Both the position numbers and the translations under genes were made by a program. Below the pieces are notes generated by a model. The model searched no databases and was not told where the DNA came from. It saw only the letters and a list, made by a program, of their open reading frames with translations. A stretch of 64,000 bases of DNA, taken from Falsiroseomonas stagni DSM 19981 (lineage in GTDB: Bacteria; Pseudomonadota; Alphaproteobacteria; Acetobacterales; Acetobacteraceae). The DNA is taken from the NCBI RefSeq assembly GCF_900114315.1, contig NZ_FOSQ01000018.1:1-64000 (forward strand), given 5' to 3'. Positions 36,177 through 48,140 of this stretch are shown piece by piece (position 1 is the first letter of the stretch; each line of letters starts with the position of its first letter).

Positions 36177-37175
36177 CTACTCCGCGACCAGGCCCAGCCG
36201 GTTGACCAGCTCCCGCTCCTTCTGCGCTTCCGCGCGGATGAAGGCGGTGTAGTCGGCGGTGTTCATGTAGCCCATGGGCAGGTCGTAGCGGCGCATGATC
36301 TCCAGATGCGCCGGGTCCATCAGCGCCTTGTGGAAGGCGTCGTGCAACACGCGGACGATGCCGGGGTCCATGCCCTTGGGGCCGGAGACGCCGAAGGGCG
36401 CGGTGAAGGCCATGTTCATGCCGAGCTCCTTCAGCGTCGGCGCCTGCGGGAAGCGCGGGGACCGCTCCTCCGTCCAGACATTGAGCAGGCGGAAATCGCC
36501 GCTCTCCACGCCCGGCGCCCAGCCGGAGCCATCGCCGACGCAATCGATCTGCCCGCTATGCAGCGCCACCAGGGCATCGGCGATGCCACGGAAGGGCACG
36601 TGCTGCATCTTCAGCCCGGCCTGTTCGAAGACGATGTGGGAGAAGACATGGCCGTCGGAGCCGACGCCGGAACTGCCATGCGTGACGCGGTCCGGGTTGG
36701 CGCGGGCATGGGCGACGAAGCTGGCCCAGTCCGTCCAGGGGCTGCTGGACTTCACCACCATGCCGAACATGTAGCCGGACAGGCGGATGATGTAGGTGAT
36801 GTCGTTGACGGGATCATAGGACAGGCTGCGCCGCATGAAGGGCTGGCGGATCGTGCCCATGTGGGATTGCGACAGCGTGTAGCCATCCGGCCTGGCCTGG
36901 GTGGAGGCCAGGAACTGCGCGCCCAGCACGCCGCCCGCGCCGCCGCGATTCTCCACCACCACATTCTGGCCGAGTTCGCGCGTTGCCGCGGTGGCGAGGA
37001 CGCGGAACACGACATCCGTCGTGCCGCCCGGCGCCCAGGGGACGATCAGGCGGATGGTGCGGTTGGGGAAGCCGGCCTGGGCCAGGGCCGGGCTCGCCAG
37101 GGGCGTGGCGAGGGCCGCGCCGGCGCCCAGCAGGGCAAGGCGGCGCGTGATGGCGCCGGGTGGTGTCTCGTTCAT
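36177..37175 (-). CDS. Bug/TctC-family periplasmic binding protein
   Basis: A 332-residue secreted receptor with an N-terminal signal containing a twin Arg (TRRLALLGAGAALATPLASPALA), so Tat export is possible. The mature part begins FPNRTIRLIVPWAPGGTTDVVFRVLA, then ENRGGAGGVLGAQFLA and HVPFRGIADALVALHSGQID, all standard for the family. GGAGGA lies 7 nt before the ATG at 37175. It has no TctA/TctB partner here. It is divergent from the RND efflux operon and convergent with the GMC oxidoreductase, whose substrate it may supply (inference). Confidence 0.9.
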   Translation of the reverse strand: MNETPPGAITRRLALLGAGAALATPLASPALAQAGFPNRTIRLIVPWAPGGTTDVVFRVLATAATRELGQNVVVENRGGAGGVLGAQFLASTQARPDGYTLSQSHMGTIRQPFMRRSLSYDPVNDITYIIRLSGYMFGMVVKSSSPWTDWASFVAHARANPDRVTHGSSGVGSDGHVFSHIVFEQAGLKMQHVPFRGIADALVALHSGQIDCVGDGSGWAPGVESGDFRLLNVWTEERSPRFPQAPTLKELGMNMAFTAPFGVSGPKGMDPGIVRVLHDAFHKALMDPAHLEIMRRYDLPMGYMNTADYTAFIRAEAQKERELVNRLGLVAE

Positions 37176-37389
37176 GCACGTTTCCTCCGGGCTCATCGGC
37201 CCTTTCCGGTGATGGTCGGGCTGATTGGTTGAGGATGTCAACTGTTGCGACGCGCCCCGCCCGCAACGCTTCGTTGCCAAAGGAATCTGGCGCCGGCCGG
37301 GCGGGCGGGCGACACCAGGGGCGATGCCGATCCTCCCCGCCGAAGCCTCGCATGCCCCCAGCCGCAAAGACGCGTATCGTGGGGGCGAG

Positions 37390-38835
37390 ATGACAGCCCC
37401 CCTGCCGCCCACCAGCCGCCGCCTCGCCCTGGCCTCCCTGGCCCTCGCCGCCGGCTGCGCGCCGCGGATCGAGCCCGCTTCCTCCGGCCTCCGCCTGCCC
37501 GCGCTGTTCAGCCGGGGCGCGCCGGCGGAAGCGGGGCCGGTGGCGATGCAATGGCCGGATGCGGATTGGTGGCGGGCCTTCGGGGCGCCGCCGCTGGATG
37601 CGCTGATGCGCACCGCCATGGCCGGCAACCTCGACCTCGCGGCCGCGAATGCCAGGGTGCGGCAGGCGGATGCGCAGGTGCGGATCAGCGGCGCTTCCCT
37701 GCTGCCGGCGCTGGACGGGGATCTGTCCGGCGGGCGGTCCCGGTCCGGCAGCCGCAACCCCGGCACCCCCGGCCGTGGCGCCAACAGCTTCGGCGCCACC
37801 CTCTCCGCCAGCTACGAGGTCGATTTCTGGGGCCGCAACCAGGCGGCGCTGGACGCCGCGCGATCCAGCGCCCAGGCGGCGCGCTACGCCGTCGGCGTCA
37901 CGGCCCTGTCCACCCAATCGGCCGTCGCCACGGCGCTGTTCAGCGTGGTCGGCGCGCGGGAACAGCTGGAGATCCAGCGCGGGAACCTGGAGGTCGCGAC
38001 CCGCAACCTCGGCATCCTGCGCAGCCGCGTGACGGCCGGGACGGCGACGGGCCTCGACGTCGCGCAGCAGGAGACGGTGGTGGCGCAGCAGCGCGCCGCC
38101 ATCCCGCCGCTCCAGCAATCCGCGGAACAGAACGCGCTGGCGCTGGGCACGCTGACCGGGACCATTCCCGGGGAGATGGTGGTGGATGCGCTGCGCATCG
38201 GCGCCATCCGCGTGCCTTCGGTGCCGGCGGGCCTGCCCTCCGAAGTCCTGGCCCGCCGCCCCGATGTGCAGCTGGCGGAGGCCAATTTGGCGACCGCCAA
38301 CGCCAACATGGCCGCGGCGCGGGCGGCGCTGTTCCCGACCATCGCGCTGACGGGCCGCGGCGGCGTCAGCGCCACGGCGCTGGACCTGCTGCTGCGGCCG
38401 GGATCGACCCTGTATAGCCTCGCTGCCGGGCTGACCGCGCCCATCTTCGATGGCGGCGCGCTGCGCGCCCAGGTGGACCAGTTCCGCGCGAGGCGGGAGG
38501 AGCTGCTGGCGGATTACCAGCGCGCCATCCTGGCGGCGCTGGAGGATACGGAGGCCAGCCTCTCGGCATTGCGCTGGACAACGGAGCTTGTCGAATTGCA
38601 ACGAATCCGCGTCGATGCCGCGCAGCGCGCCTATGACATCGCGGAGGCGCAGCTGCGCGCCGGCACGGTGGACCTGCTGACGGTGCTGAACGTGCAGACC
38701 AGCCTCTTCTCCGCCCGCACGGCCCTGGCCCAGGCGCAGACCAACCGCCTGCTGGCCGCCAGCGCCTTGTTCACCGCCCTCGGCGGCGGATGGCGTGTCG
38801 ACGAAACCTCCACCGGAGGCAGCCCGAGCCCATGA
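37390..38835 (+). CDS. NodT-family outer membrane efflux lipoprotein
   Basis: A 481-residue TolC-like outer membrane channel. The N-terminal signal RRLALASLALAAGCAPRIEP has a lipobox Cys, so it is lipid-anchored like NodT/OprM. Two long helical repeats (residues ~65-250 and ~270-460) each contain the family pattern, such as SYEVDFWGRNQAALDAARSSAQAARYAV and LARRPDVQLAEANLATANANM. The ATG at 37390 is the start, and the stop overlaps the next gene by 4 bp. It is the exit duct of the RND system that follows. Confidence 0.92.
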   Translation: MTAPLPPTSRRLALASLALAAGCAPRIEPASSGLRLPALFSRGAPAEAGPVAMQWPDADWWRAFGAPPLDALMRTAMAGNLDLAAANARVRQADAQVRISGASLLPALDGDLSGGRSRSGSRNPGTPGRGANSFGATLSASYEVDFWGRNQAALDAARSSAQAARYAVGVTALSTQSAVATALFSVVGAREQLEIQRGNLEVATRNLGILRSRVTAGTATGLDVAQQETVVAQQRAAIPPLQQSAEQNALALGTLTGTIPGEMVVDALRIGAIRVPSVPAGLPSEVLARRPDVQLAEANLATANANMAAARAALFPTIALTGRGGVSATALDLLLRPGSTLYSLAAGLTAPIFDGGALRAQVDQFRARREELLADYQRAILAALEDTEASLSALRWTTELVELQRIRVDAAQRAYDIAEAQLRAGTVDLLTVLNVQTSLFSARTALAQAQTNRLLAASALFTALGGGWRVDETSTGGSPSP

Positions 38836-40199
38836 ACGACGTCCCCAAGGCCGCGCCGCTTCCCGCGGAGACGAAGCTGGCCACGCCCGTCGCAACCCGG
38901 CGGCGGCGCTGGCCCTGGCTGCTGGCAGGGCTGGTCGCGATCGGCGGCGGCGGCGCCATCTACGCCTGGCAGGCGGGGCTGCCCCCCTTCGCGCCCGCGG
39001 TGCAGGCGCCGCCCCCGCCCGGCCAACCCGGCGTCAGGCGCGGCGGCGGGCAGGCGCCGGCCATCCCCGTGACGGCCGCCGCCGCCAGCGTAGAGGACCT
39101 GCCGATCCTGCTCGACGCGCTCGGCACCGTGCAGGCGTCCAACACCATCACCGTCGTCCCCCAGGTCTCCGGCCGCATCACGGAAATTGCCTTCCGGGAG
39201 GGGCAGGAGGTGAAGGCCGGCGATGTGCTGGTGCGGATCGATCCGCGCAGCCTCCAGGCCTCGCTGGACCAGGCCGTCGCCACCAAGGCGCAGCGGGAGG
39301 CGCAACTGGCCAATGCGCGGCTTGATTTGAACCGCTACCAGCAGCTGCTCCGCAGCAACGGCACCTCCCAGCAGATCGTCGATACGCAGCGCGCCCAGGT
39401 GGCACAGCTGGAAGCGCAGGTGCAGTTCGACCAGGCGACCATCGACAGCGCCCGGACGCAGCTGGATTTCGCCACGATCCGGTCGCCGATCGAAGGCCGC
39501 GTCGGCCTGCGGCAGGTGGACCTCGGCAACCTCGTCTCCAGCAGCACCACGACGGGGATCGTGGTGGTGACGCAGCTTCGGCCCATCACGGTGAATTTCA
39601 CCCTGCCGCAGCAGACCCTGCCGCAGGTGATGCAGGCGCTGGCTGCCGGGCCGGTGCCGGTGGAAGCGCGGCTGGCGGAGAATGCGCCGCCGCGCCTCGA
39701 TGGCACGGCCCAGCCGCCGAACCCCATCGGGCAGCTGGTCACCATCGACAACCAGGTGGACCAGGCGACGGGCACGATCCGGCTGAAGGCCACCTTCCCG
39801 AATGAGGACCAGCGCCTCTGGCCCGGCGCCTTCGCCAACACGCGCATCCAGGTGGCGGTGCTGCGGGGCGTCACGGTGCTGCCGCTGGTCGCCGTGCAGC
39901 GCGGGCCGCAAGGGCCCTACGCCTTCGTGGTGCGGGACGACAACACGGTGGAGCAGCGGAACATCACGCTTGGCACCATCGCGGGCAGCCAGGCGGTGGT
40001 GCTGGCGGGGATGCGCGTCGGCGAACGCGCGGTGACATCCGGCGCGCTGCGGCTGGTGAATGGCAGCCTGGTGCAGGTGGCGGAACCGGTGCGGCCGCCG
40101 CCTTCCGTGCCGCAAGCGCGCCGCCGGCCGCCGCCGCCCGCCGCGCCCGCTCCCGCGACGCCCCCCGCCGAGGCCCCCGCCCGGCCCGCGCGGCCCTGA
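38832..40199 (+). CDS. RND efflux membrane fusion protein (MdtA-like)
   Basis: A 455-residue periplasmic adaptor. A basic stretch and one transmembrane helix (residues ~25-45, RRRRWPWLLAGLVAIGGGGAIYAW) anchor it. The lipoyl, alpha-hairpin and barrel domains follow (VVPQVSGRITEIAFREGQEVKAGDVLVRIDPR; GRVGLRQVDLGNLVSSS). The last ~40 residues are a Pro/Ala-rich tail. It overlaps the outer membrane gene by 4 bp and the pump genes follow, matching the MdtABC layout. Confidence 0.93.
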   Translation: MNDVPKAAPLPAETKLATPVATRRRRWPWLLAGLVAIGGGGAIYAWQAGLPPFAPAVQAPPPPGQPGVRRGGGQAPAIPVTAAAASVEDLPILLDALGTVQASNTITVVPQVSGRITEIAFREGQEVKAGDVLVRIDPRSLQASLDQAVATKAQREAQLANARLDLNRYQQLLRSNGTSQQIVDTQRAQVAQLEAQVQFDQATIDSARTQLDFATIRSPIEGRVGLRQVDLGNLVSSSTTTGIVVVTQLRPITVNFTLPQQTLPQVMQALAAGPVPVEARLAENAPPRLDGTAQPPNPIGQLVTIDNQVDQATGTIRLKATFPNEDQRLWPGAFANTRIQVAVLRGVTVLPLVAVQRGPQGPYAFVVRDDNTVEQRNITLGTIAGSQAVVLAGMRVGERAVTSGALRLVNGSLVQVAEPVRPPPSVPQARRRPPPPAAPAPATPPAEAPARPARP

Positions 40200-40211
40200 G
40201 CGGGGGCGGGC

Positions 40212-43200
40212 ATGAGCATCTCCTCCCCCTTCATCGCGCGGCCCATCGCGACCTTCCTGCTGGCCGTCGCGGTGCTGCTCGCGGGGCTCTACGGCTATCT
40301 GCGCCTGCCGGTATCCTCCCTGCCGGAGGTCGATTTCCCGACCATCCAGGTGACGACGCAGCTGCCCGGTGCCTCCCCCGATACCGTGGCCGTGCTGGTG
40401 ACGGCGTCGCTGGAACGGCAATTGGCGCAGATCGCGGGGCTGGCGGAGATGGTGTCCGTCAGCGGGCCCTCCGTGTCCCGCATCACCTTGCAGTTCAACC
40501 TGGGGCGCGACATCGACGATGCCGCGCAGGATGTGCAATCCGCCATCAACGCGGCGCGCGGTACCCTGCCCTCCAACCTTCCCTATCCGCCGACCTACCA
40601 GAAGGTGAACCCGGCCGATCCGCCGATCATGACGCTGGCGCTGACGTCGGCCACCTTGCCGACGGCCCGGCTGTCCGACGTGGTGGACACGCTGCTGGCG
40701 CAGCGGCTGTCGCAGGTGACGGGCGTGGGGCGCGTGGCGGTGCAGGGCAACATGCGGCCGGCGGTGCGGCTGCAGGTCGATCCGCAGCGGCTGGCGGCCT
40801 ATGGCATCGGCATGTCCACGGTGCGCACCGCCGTCGCGGCCGCGAATGTCGCGGGGCCGAAGGGATCGATCGACGGGCCGCAGCAGGCCTCCGCCATCAT
40901 GGCGAATGACCAGATCTCGACGCCCGCCGCCTTCAACGACCTCATCATCGCCTGGCGGGACGAGGCGCCGGTGCGGCTGCGCGACGTGGGCGCGGCGGTG
41001 GAGGATCTGGAGAACACGCTGACCGCCGCCTGGTACAATGGCCAGCCCGCCGTGCTGATCGACGTGCAGCGCCAGCCCGGTGCCAATATCGTCCGTACCG
41101 TCGAACTGGTTCGCGCGCAGCTGGCCAATCTGGAACGCGCGCTGCCCGCCGGCGTGCAGCTTTCCATCGTCTCCGACCGGACGGAGACCATCCGTGCCTC
41201 CGTGGAGGAGGTGCAGTTCACCCTGGTGCTGTCGGTGGTGCTGGTGGTCGCGGTGATCTACCTGTTCCTGCGCAGCGGCCGGGCGACGCTGGTGCCGGGC
41301 GTGGCGCTGCCGCTGTCCATCATCGGCACCTTCGGCGTGATGGCGCTGTGTGGCTATTCGCTCGACAACCTCTCCCTCATGGCGCTGACCATCGCGACGG
41401 GCTTCGTCGTGGATGATGCGATCGTCATGATCGAGAATATCGTCCGCCTGATCGAGGGCGGCAAGAAACCCCTGGATGCGGCCTTCGAGGGGGCGAAGCA
41501 GATCGGCTTCACCATCGTCTCCCTCACCGTGTCGCTGGTGGCGGTGTTCATCCCGCTGCTGTTTATGGATGGGGTGGTGGGGCGGCTGTTCCGCGAATTT
41601 GCCATCGTGCTGACCATCTCCGTCATCGTCTCCATGATCGTGTCGCTGACGCTGACGCCGATGATGTGCGGCCTGCTGCTGCGGCCGCAGGCGGAGGAGA
41701 AGCCCGGCATCGTCAACCGCGCCTTCGAGGCTGGCTTCGAATGGCTCCGCCGCCTCTATGCCCGAACGCTCGACTGGGCCCTGGCGCGGGAGGGGCTGAT
41801 GCTGGCCGTCGCGGTGGCGACGCTGGGCGGCACGGTGTGGCTGTATGTCGTGATGCCGAAGGGCTTCCTGCCGCTGCAGGATACCGGGATCATCGCCATC
41901 ACGACGGAGGCGCCGCAGGACGTCTCCTTCGCCCGCATGTCCGACCTGCAGCGCCAGGTGGCGGAGGTGGTGGCGCGGGATGCGGAGGTCGTCTCCGTCG
42001 CCTCCGTCGCCGGCGCCGGCACGGTGAATGCGGCGCAGAATACCGGCCGCGTCGTGGCCGTGCTGCGGCCGCGGTCGGAACGCAGCGACGATGTCTCCGC
42101 CGTGATGGCGCGGCTGTCGCCTCAGATCGCGGCGATTCCCGGCGTGGTGGCCTATCTCCAGCCCGTGCAGGACATCCAGATCGGCACGCGGCCTTCCAGC
42201 ACGCAATACCAGTACACGCTGACCGACACCGCGGCGGATGAGCTGCGCGCCTGGGCGCCGCGGCTGCTGGAGGGGCTGCGCGGCCTGCCGCAGCTGAGGG
42301 ATGTGGCGAGCGACCAGCGGGAGGATGGGCTGCGCATCCAGGTGCAGGTGGACCGTGCCCGCGCCGCGCGGCTTGGCGTCACGATGCAGGCGGTGGATGA
42401 CGCGCTGTATGACGCGCTCGGCCAGCGGCAGATCTCCACAATCTACGGCCAGGCGAACCAGTATCGCGTGGTGCTGGAAGCCGATCCGCGCCAGATGAAC
42501 GACCCCGCCGCCATCGGGATGCTGCGCGTGCCCGGGACGGTGACGAACGGCATCGCGGCGCAGATTCCGCTGGCGGAGATCGCGACCATCACCCGCCGCA
42601 GCGGGCCGCTGACCATCACGCGGCAGGACCAGTTCCCCGCCGTGACCTTCAGCTTCAACCTGGCCCACGACGCCTCGCTCGGCCAGGCCGTCACCGCCAT
42701 CCGCGCGATGCAGGCGCGGCTCGGCATGCCGGACACCATGCAGGGCAGCTTCGGCGGCGATGCGGCGGAATTCGACCGGTCGCTCGCCGGGCAGGGTTGG
42801 CTGATCCTGGCCGCCGTCATCGTCATCTACATCGTGCTGGGCGTGCTCTACGAAAGCGTCGTCCACCCCATCACCATCCTCTCCACTCTGCCCTCCGCCG
42901 GCATCGGCGCGCTGCTGGGGCTGATGATGTTCGGGCTGGACCTCTCGGTGCTCGGGCTGATCGGCATCGTGCTGCTGATGGGCATCGTGAAGAAGAACGC
43001 GATCATGATGATCGACTTCGCGCTGGAGGCGCAGCGGGACCACGGCATGTCGCCGCGCGACGCGATCCGGGAGGCCTGCCTGCTGCGCTTCCGGCCCATC
43101 ATGATGACGACCATGGCCGCCCTGCTGGGCGCCGTGCCGCTGGTGCTGGGGCATGGCGCGGGGTCGGAGCTTCGGCTGCCGCTCGGCGTCTCCGTCATCG

Positions 43201-43325
43201 GCGGGCTGCTGCTGAGCCAGGTCATCACGCTCTACACCACCCCCGTCATCTACCTGGCGCTGGAGGATCTGCGCGCCTGGGTCGGGCGACGCTTCCGGGG
43301 CGCGGCGCCGGCGGCGGCGGAATAG
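40212..43325 (+). CDS. RND multidrug efflux pump, first subunit (MdtB-like)
   Basis: A 1037-residue inner membrane transporter with the full RND layout: TM1, a large periplasmic porter loop, six TMs, a second loop, five more TMs. The proton-relay Asp pair in TM4 is present (ATGFVVDDAIVMIENIVRLIE). The N-terminus SISSPFIARPIATFLLAVAVLLAGLYGYLRLPVSSLPEVDFPTI is typical of MdtB. It pumps drugs, bile-like or metal-chelating compounds using the proton gradient. The next gene starts 3 bp later and codes for a paralogue, as in heteromeric MdtBC pumps. Confidence 0.95.
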   Translation: MSISSPFIARPIATFLLAVAVLLAGLYGYLRLPVSSLPEVDFPTIQVTTQLPGASPDTVAVLVTASLERQLAQIAGLAEMVSVSGPSVSRITLQFNLGRDIDDAAQDVQSAINAARGTLPSNLPYPPTYQKVNPADPPIMTLALTSATLPTARLSDVVDTLLAQRLSQVTGVGRVAVQGNMRPAVRLQVDPQRLAAYGIGMSTVRTAVAAANVAGPKGSIDGPQQASAIMANDQISTPAAFNDLIIAWRDEAPVRLRDVGAAVEDLENTLTAAWYNGQPAVLIDVQRQPGANIVRTVELVRAQLANLERALPAGVQLSIVSDRTETIRASVEEVQFTLVLSVVLVVAVIYLFLRSGRATLVPGVALPLSIIGTFGVMALCGYSLDNLSLMALTIATGFVVDDAIVMIENIVRLIEGGKKPLDAAFEGAKQIGFTIVSLTVSLVAVFIPLLFMDGVVGRLFREFAIVLTISVIVSMIVSLTLTPMMCGLLLRPQAEEKPGIVNRAFEAGFEWLRRLYARTLDWALAREGLMLAVAVATLGGTVWLYVVMPKGFLPLQDTGIIAITTEAPQDVSFARMSDLQRQVAEVVARDAEVVSVASVAGAGTVNAAQNTGRVVAVLRPRSERSDDVSAVMARLSPQIAAIPGVVAYLQPVQDIQIGTRPSSTQYQYTLTDTAADELRAWAPRLLEGLRGLPQLRDVASDQREDGLRIQVQVDRARAARLGVTMQAVDDALYDALGQRQISTIYGQANQYRVVLEADPRQMNDPAAIGMLRVPGTVTNGIAAQIPLAEIATITRRSGPLTITRQDQFPAVTFSFNLAHDASLGQAVTAIRAMQARLGMPDTMQGSFGGDAAEFDRSLAGQGWLILAAVIVIYIVLGVLYESVVHPITILSTLPSAGIGALLGLMMFGLDLSVLGLIGIVLLMGIVKKNAIMMIDFALEAQRDHGMSPRDAIREACLLRFRPIMMTTMAALLGAVPLVLGHGAGSELRLPLGVSVIGGLLLSQVITLYTTPVIYLALEDLRAWVGRRFRGAAPAAAE

Positions 43326-43328
43326 CGC

Positions 43329-46300
43329 GTGTCGATCTCCGCCCCCTTCATCGCGCGGCCCATCGGCACGACGCTGATGGCCATCGGCCTCGCGCTCGCG
43401 GGGCTCGTCGCCTATTTCAACCTGCCCGTCGCGCCGCTGCCGCGCGTGGATTTCCCGACCATCGCCGTCAGCGCCAGCCAGCCCGGCGCCGATCCCGCCA
43501 TCATGGCGTCCTCCGTCGCCGCGCCGCTGGAACGCAGGCTGGGCGAGATCCCCGGCGTGACGGAGTTGACCTCCACCTCCAGCCTCGGCAGCGCGACCGT
43601 CATCGTGCAGTTCGACCTCAGCCGGCCCATCGCCTCCGCCGCGCGGGACGTGCAGGCGGCGATCAATGCGGCGATGTCGGACCTGCCATCCGGCCTGACC
43701 AACACGCCCACCTTCCGCAAGCTGAACCCGGGCGACGCGCCGGTGCTGATCCTGGCCCTGACATCCAGCACGCTGACCCCGGGTCAGCTGTATGACGCGG
43801 CGGACAGCGTGGTGGTGCCGCGGCTGTCGCAGGTGGATGGCACGGCGCAGGTGAACATCGCGGGCGCCGAACAGCCGGCGATCCGCGTCGCGGTGGATCC
43901 CGCGGCCGCGACGGCGGCGGGCGTCTCGCTCGACCAGATCCGCACCGCGATCACGGCGGCGAATGTCACCCAGGCCACGGGCATGCTGGAAGGGCCCTAC
44001 CAATCCGCCGCCATCAGCGTGAATGACCGCTTGCAGGAAGCCGCGGAATTCGGCGCCATCATCGTGCGCCAGGCGAATGGCGCGATGGTGCGGCTGGATT
44101 CCATCGCGCGCGTCGAGCAGGGCGCGCGGGACCGCCGGCAATCCGGTTCCTTCAACGGCCAGCCCGCGGTGATCCTGACCATCTTCAAGCAGGCCGATGC
44201 CAATGTGCTGGAGGTGGTGGACGGCATCCGCGCGCTGCTGCCCGACCTGAAGCGCTGGATGCCCGCCGGCGTCGACGTGACGATCATGCGCGACCGGTCG
44301 GAGACCATCCGCGCGAGCGTCGCGGAAGTGCAGCACACGCTGATCATCAGCATCGTCCTGGTGGTGCTGGTGGTGGCGGTGTTCCTGCGCAAGCCCTCCG
44401 CCCTGTTCGCCGCCGGCATCGCGGTGCCGCTGTCGCTGCTCGGCACGCTCGGCGTGATGTGGATGGTGGGGTATTCGCTGAACAACCTCTCCCTCATGGC
44501 GCTCACCATCTCGGTCGGCTTCGTCGTGGACGATGCCATCGTGATGATCGAGAACATGGCGCGGATGCAGGAACGCGGCATGCGGCCGATGAAGGCGGCG
44601 CTCGAAGGCGCGCGGCAGATCGGCTTCACCGTGGTGTCGATGAGCCTGTCGCTGATCGCGGTCTTCATCCCGCTGCTGTTCATGGGCGGGATCGTGGGCC
44701 GCATGTTCCGCGAATTCGCCGCGACGCTGTCCATCGCCGTCGCCATCTCCGCCATCGTGTCGCTGACCGTCACGCCGATGATGGCCGCCCACCTGGCGCG
44801 TGCGGAGCCGAAGCCGGAGGGGCGGATCGGCCGAGCCATCGAGGCGACGCTGGACTGGATCATCCGCGGCTACATGCGGAGCCTCGTGGTCGTGCTGCGC
44901 TTCCGGGTGCTGACCTGGCTGTTCAACATCGGCCTGGTCGTGCTGACGGTGTGGCTCTACACCGTCGTGCCCAAGGGCTTCATCCCGACGCAGGATTCGA
45001 ACCTGCTGCAGGGATCGGCGCAGGCGCAGCCCGATACCTCCTTCCAGCAGATGGTGGTCTACCAGCAACGGCTGATGGAAGTGCTGCGCGCCGATCCGGC
45101 GGTGGAGAGCGCATCCGCTTCCGTCGGCGGCGGCGGCTTCTTCGGCAGTTCCAGCAACATCCGCATCCAGGTCGCGCTGAAGCCGAAGGAGGACCGCGGC
45201 GGGCTGAATGCGGATGGCGTGATCGCGCGGCTGCGCGCGCCGCTGGCCCGAATCGTCGGGCTGCAGACCTTCATGCGCCCCGTGCAGGACATCAACATCG
45301 GCGGGCGATCGACCAGCGGCTCCTACCAGTATGTGCTGCTGACGCCGGACCTCGAGGAACTGGGCATCTGGAGCGAACGGCTGGTGCAGCAATTGCGCAC
45401 CATTCCGCAGGTCGCGGATGTCTCCTCCGACCAGCAGCGCACCGGCCTCGTCTCCCGCCTCGTCATCGATCGCGATGCGGCGGCGCGGCTCGGCGTCTCC
45501 GTCTCCGCGCTGGGTGGGGCGCTGAACAACGCCTTCGCGCAGCGCCAGGTCTCCACCATCTACCGCGCGCGCAACCAGTATCGCGTCATCCTGGAAGTCG
45601 ATCCGGTGCTGACGGAAAGCCCGGACAGCCTGGCCCGCATCTTCGTGCCGGGCAGCGCGGGGCCGGTGCCGCTGGGGTCGCTGGTGCGGCTGGAACGCAC
45701 CGTCGCGCCACGCTCCATCACCCATCAGGGGCTGTTCCCCGCCGCCACCATCAGCTTCAACCTCGGCGAGGGCGCGACACTCGGCCAGGCGGCGGCGCTG
45801 GTGGAGCGCGCGGTGCTGGACATCCAGATGCCGGGCAGCATCCGCGGCGAATTCGCCGGCAATGCCCGCGCCTTCCAGAACTTCCAGAGCGGCCTGCCCC
45901 TGCTGATCCTGGCCGCGCTGGTCGCGATCTACATCGTGCTCGGCGTGCTCTACGAAAGCCTGATCCACCCGCTGACCATCATCTCCACCCTGCCGACCGC
46001 GGGCGTCGGCGCGCTGCTGGCCCTGCTGGCGACGAACACCCCCTTCACCATCATCGCGCTGATCGGCGTGATCCTGCTGATGGGCATCGTGAAGAAGAAC
46101 GCCATCATGATGGTGGATTTCGCGCTGGAGCATGAACGGGACGGCGGCGAGGGCGGCATGGTCGCCATCCTGGAAGCCTGCCGCGAACGCTTCCGCCCCA
46201 TCCTGATGACGACGCTCGCCGCGCTGTTCGGCGCGTTGCCGCTGGCGCTGGCCACCGGCCCGGGGGCGGAGCTTCGCCAGCCGCTCGGCATCACCATCAT

Positions 46301-46421
46301 CGGCGGGCTGATCGTCTCCCAGCTGCTGACGCTCTACACCACGCCGGCCGTCTATCTCGGCCTGGAGCGCCTGGCCGGCGCCAGGCGCACGAAACTCCCG
46401 GCGCTGACGGCGCGGGCCTGA
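43329..46421 (+). CDS. RND multidrug efflux pump, second subunit (MdtC-like)
   Basis: A 1030-residue RND transporter starting at GTG 43329. The TM4 relay reads SVGFVVDDAIVMIENMARMQ, and the second half contains LYESLIHPLTIISTLPTAGVGALLAL and GIVKKNAIMMVDFALE. It is clearly a paralogue of the preceding gene and probably forms a mixed trimer with it. It ends 3 bp before the convergent ABC ATPase gene, leaving almost no spacer; no terminator hairpin can be seen there. Confidence 0.95.
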   Translation: MSISAPFIARPIGTTLMAIGLALAGLVAYFNLPVAPLPRVDFPTIAVSASQPGADPAIMASSVAAPLERRLGEIPGVTELTSTSSLGSATVIVQFDLSRPIASAARDVQAAINAAMSDLPSGLTNTPTFRKLNPGDAPVLILALTSSTLTPGQLYDAADSVVVPRLSQVDGTAQVNIAGAEQPAIRVAVDPAAATAAGVSLDQIRTAITAANVTQATGMLEGPYQSAAISVNDRLQEAAEFGAIIVRQANGAMVRLDSIARVEQGARDRRQSGSFNGQPAVILTIFKQADANVLEVVDGIRALLPDLKRWMPAGVDVTIMRDRSETIRASVAEVQHTLIISIVLVVLVVAVFLRKPSALFAAGIAVPLSLLGTLGVMWMVGYSLNNLSLMALTISVGFVVDDAIVMIENMARMQERGMRPMKAALEGARQIGFTVVSMSLSLIAVFIPLLFMGGIVGRMFREFAATLSIAVAISAIVSLTVTPMMAAHLARAEPKPEGRIGRAIEATLDWIIRGYMRSLVVVLRFRVLTWLFNIGLVVLTVWLYTVVPKGFIPTQDSNLLQGSAQAQPDTSFQQMVVYQQRLMEVLRADPAVESASASVGGGGFFGSSSNIRIQVALKPKEDRGGLNADGVIARLRAPLARIVGLQTFMRPVQDINIGGRSTSGSYQYVLLTPDLEELGIWSERLVQQLRTIPQVADVSSDQQRTGLVSRLVIDRDAAARLGVSVSALGGALNNAFAQRQVSTIYRARNQYRVILEVDPVLTESPDSLARIFVPGSAGPVPLGSLVRLERTVAPRSITHQGLFPAATISFNLGEGATLGQAAALVERAVLDIQMPGSIRGEFAGNARAFQNFQSGLPLLILAALVAIYIVLGVLYESLIHPLTIISTLPTAGVGALLALLATNTPFTIIALIGVILLMGIVKKNAIMMVDFALEHERDGGEGGMVAILEACRERFRPILMTTLAALFGALPLALATGPGAELRQPLGITIIGGLIVSQLLTLYTTPAVYLGLERLAGARRTKLPALTARA

Positions 46422-46424
46422 CCG

Positions 46425-48136
<1,712 letters not shown>

Positions 48137-48140
<4 letters not shown>

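Noticed and set aside
38631..46133. A 2500-codon open frame antisense to the RND efflux operon
   Set aside because: It mirrors the codon structure of the real genes on the other strand; high GC at third positions removes stop codons. Its translation is low-complexity His/Arg/Gly/Asp-rich with no domain.
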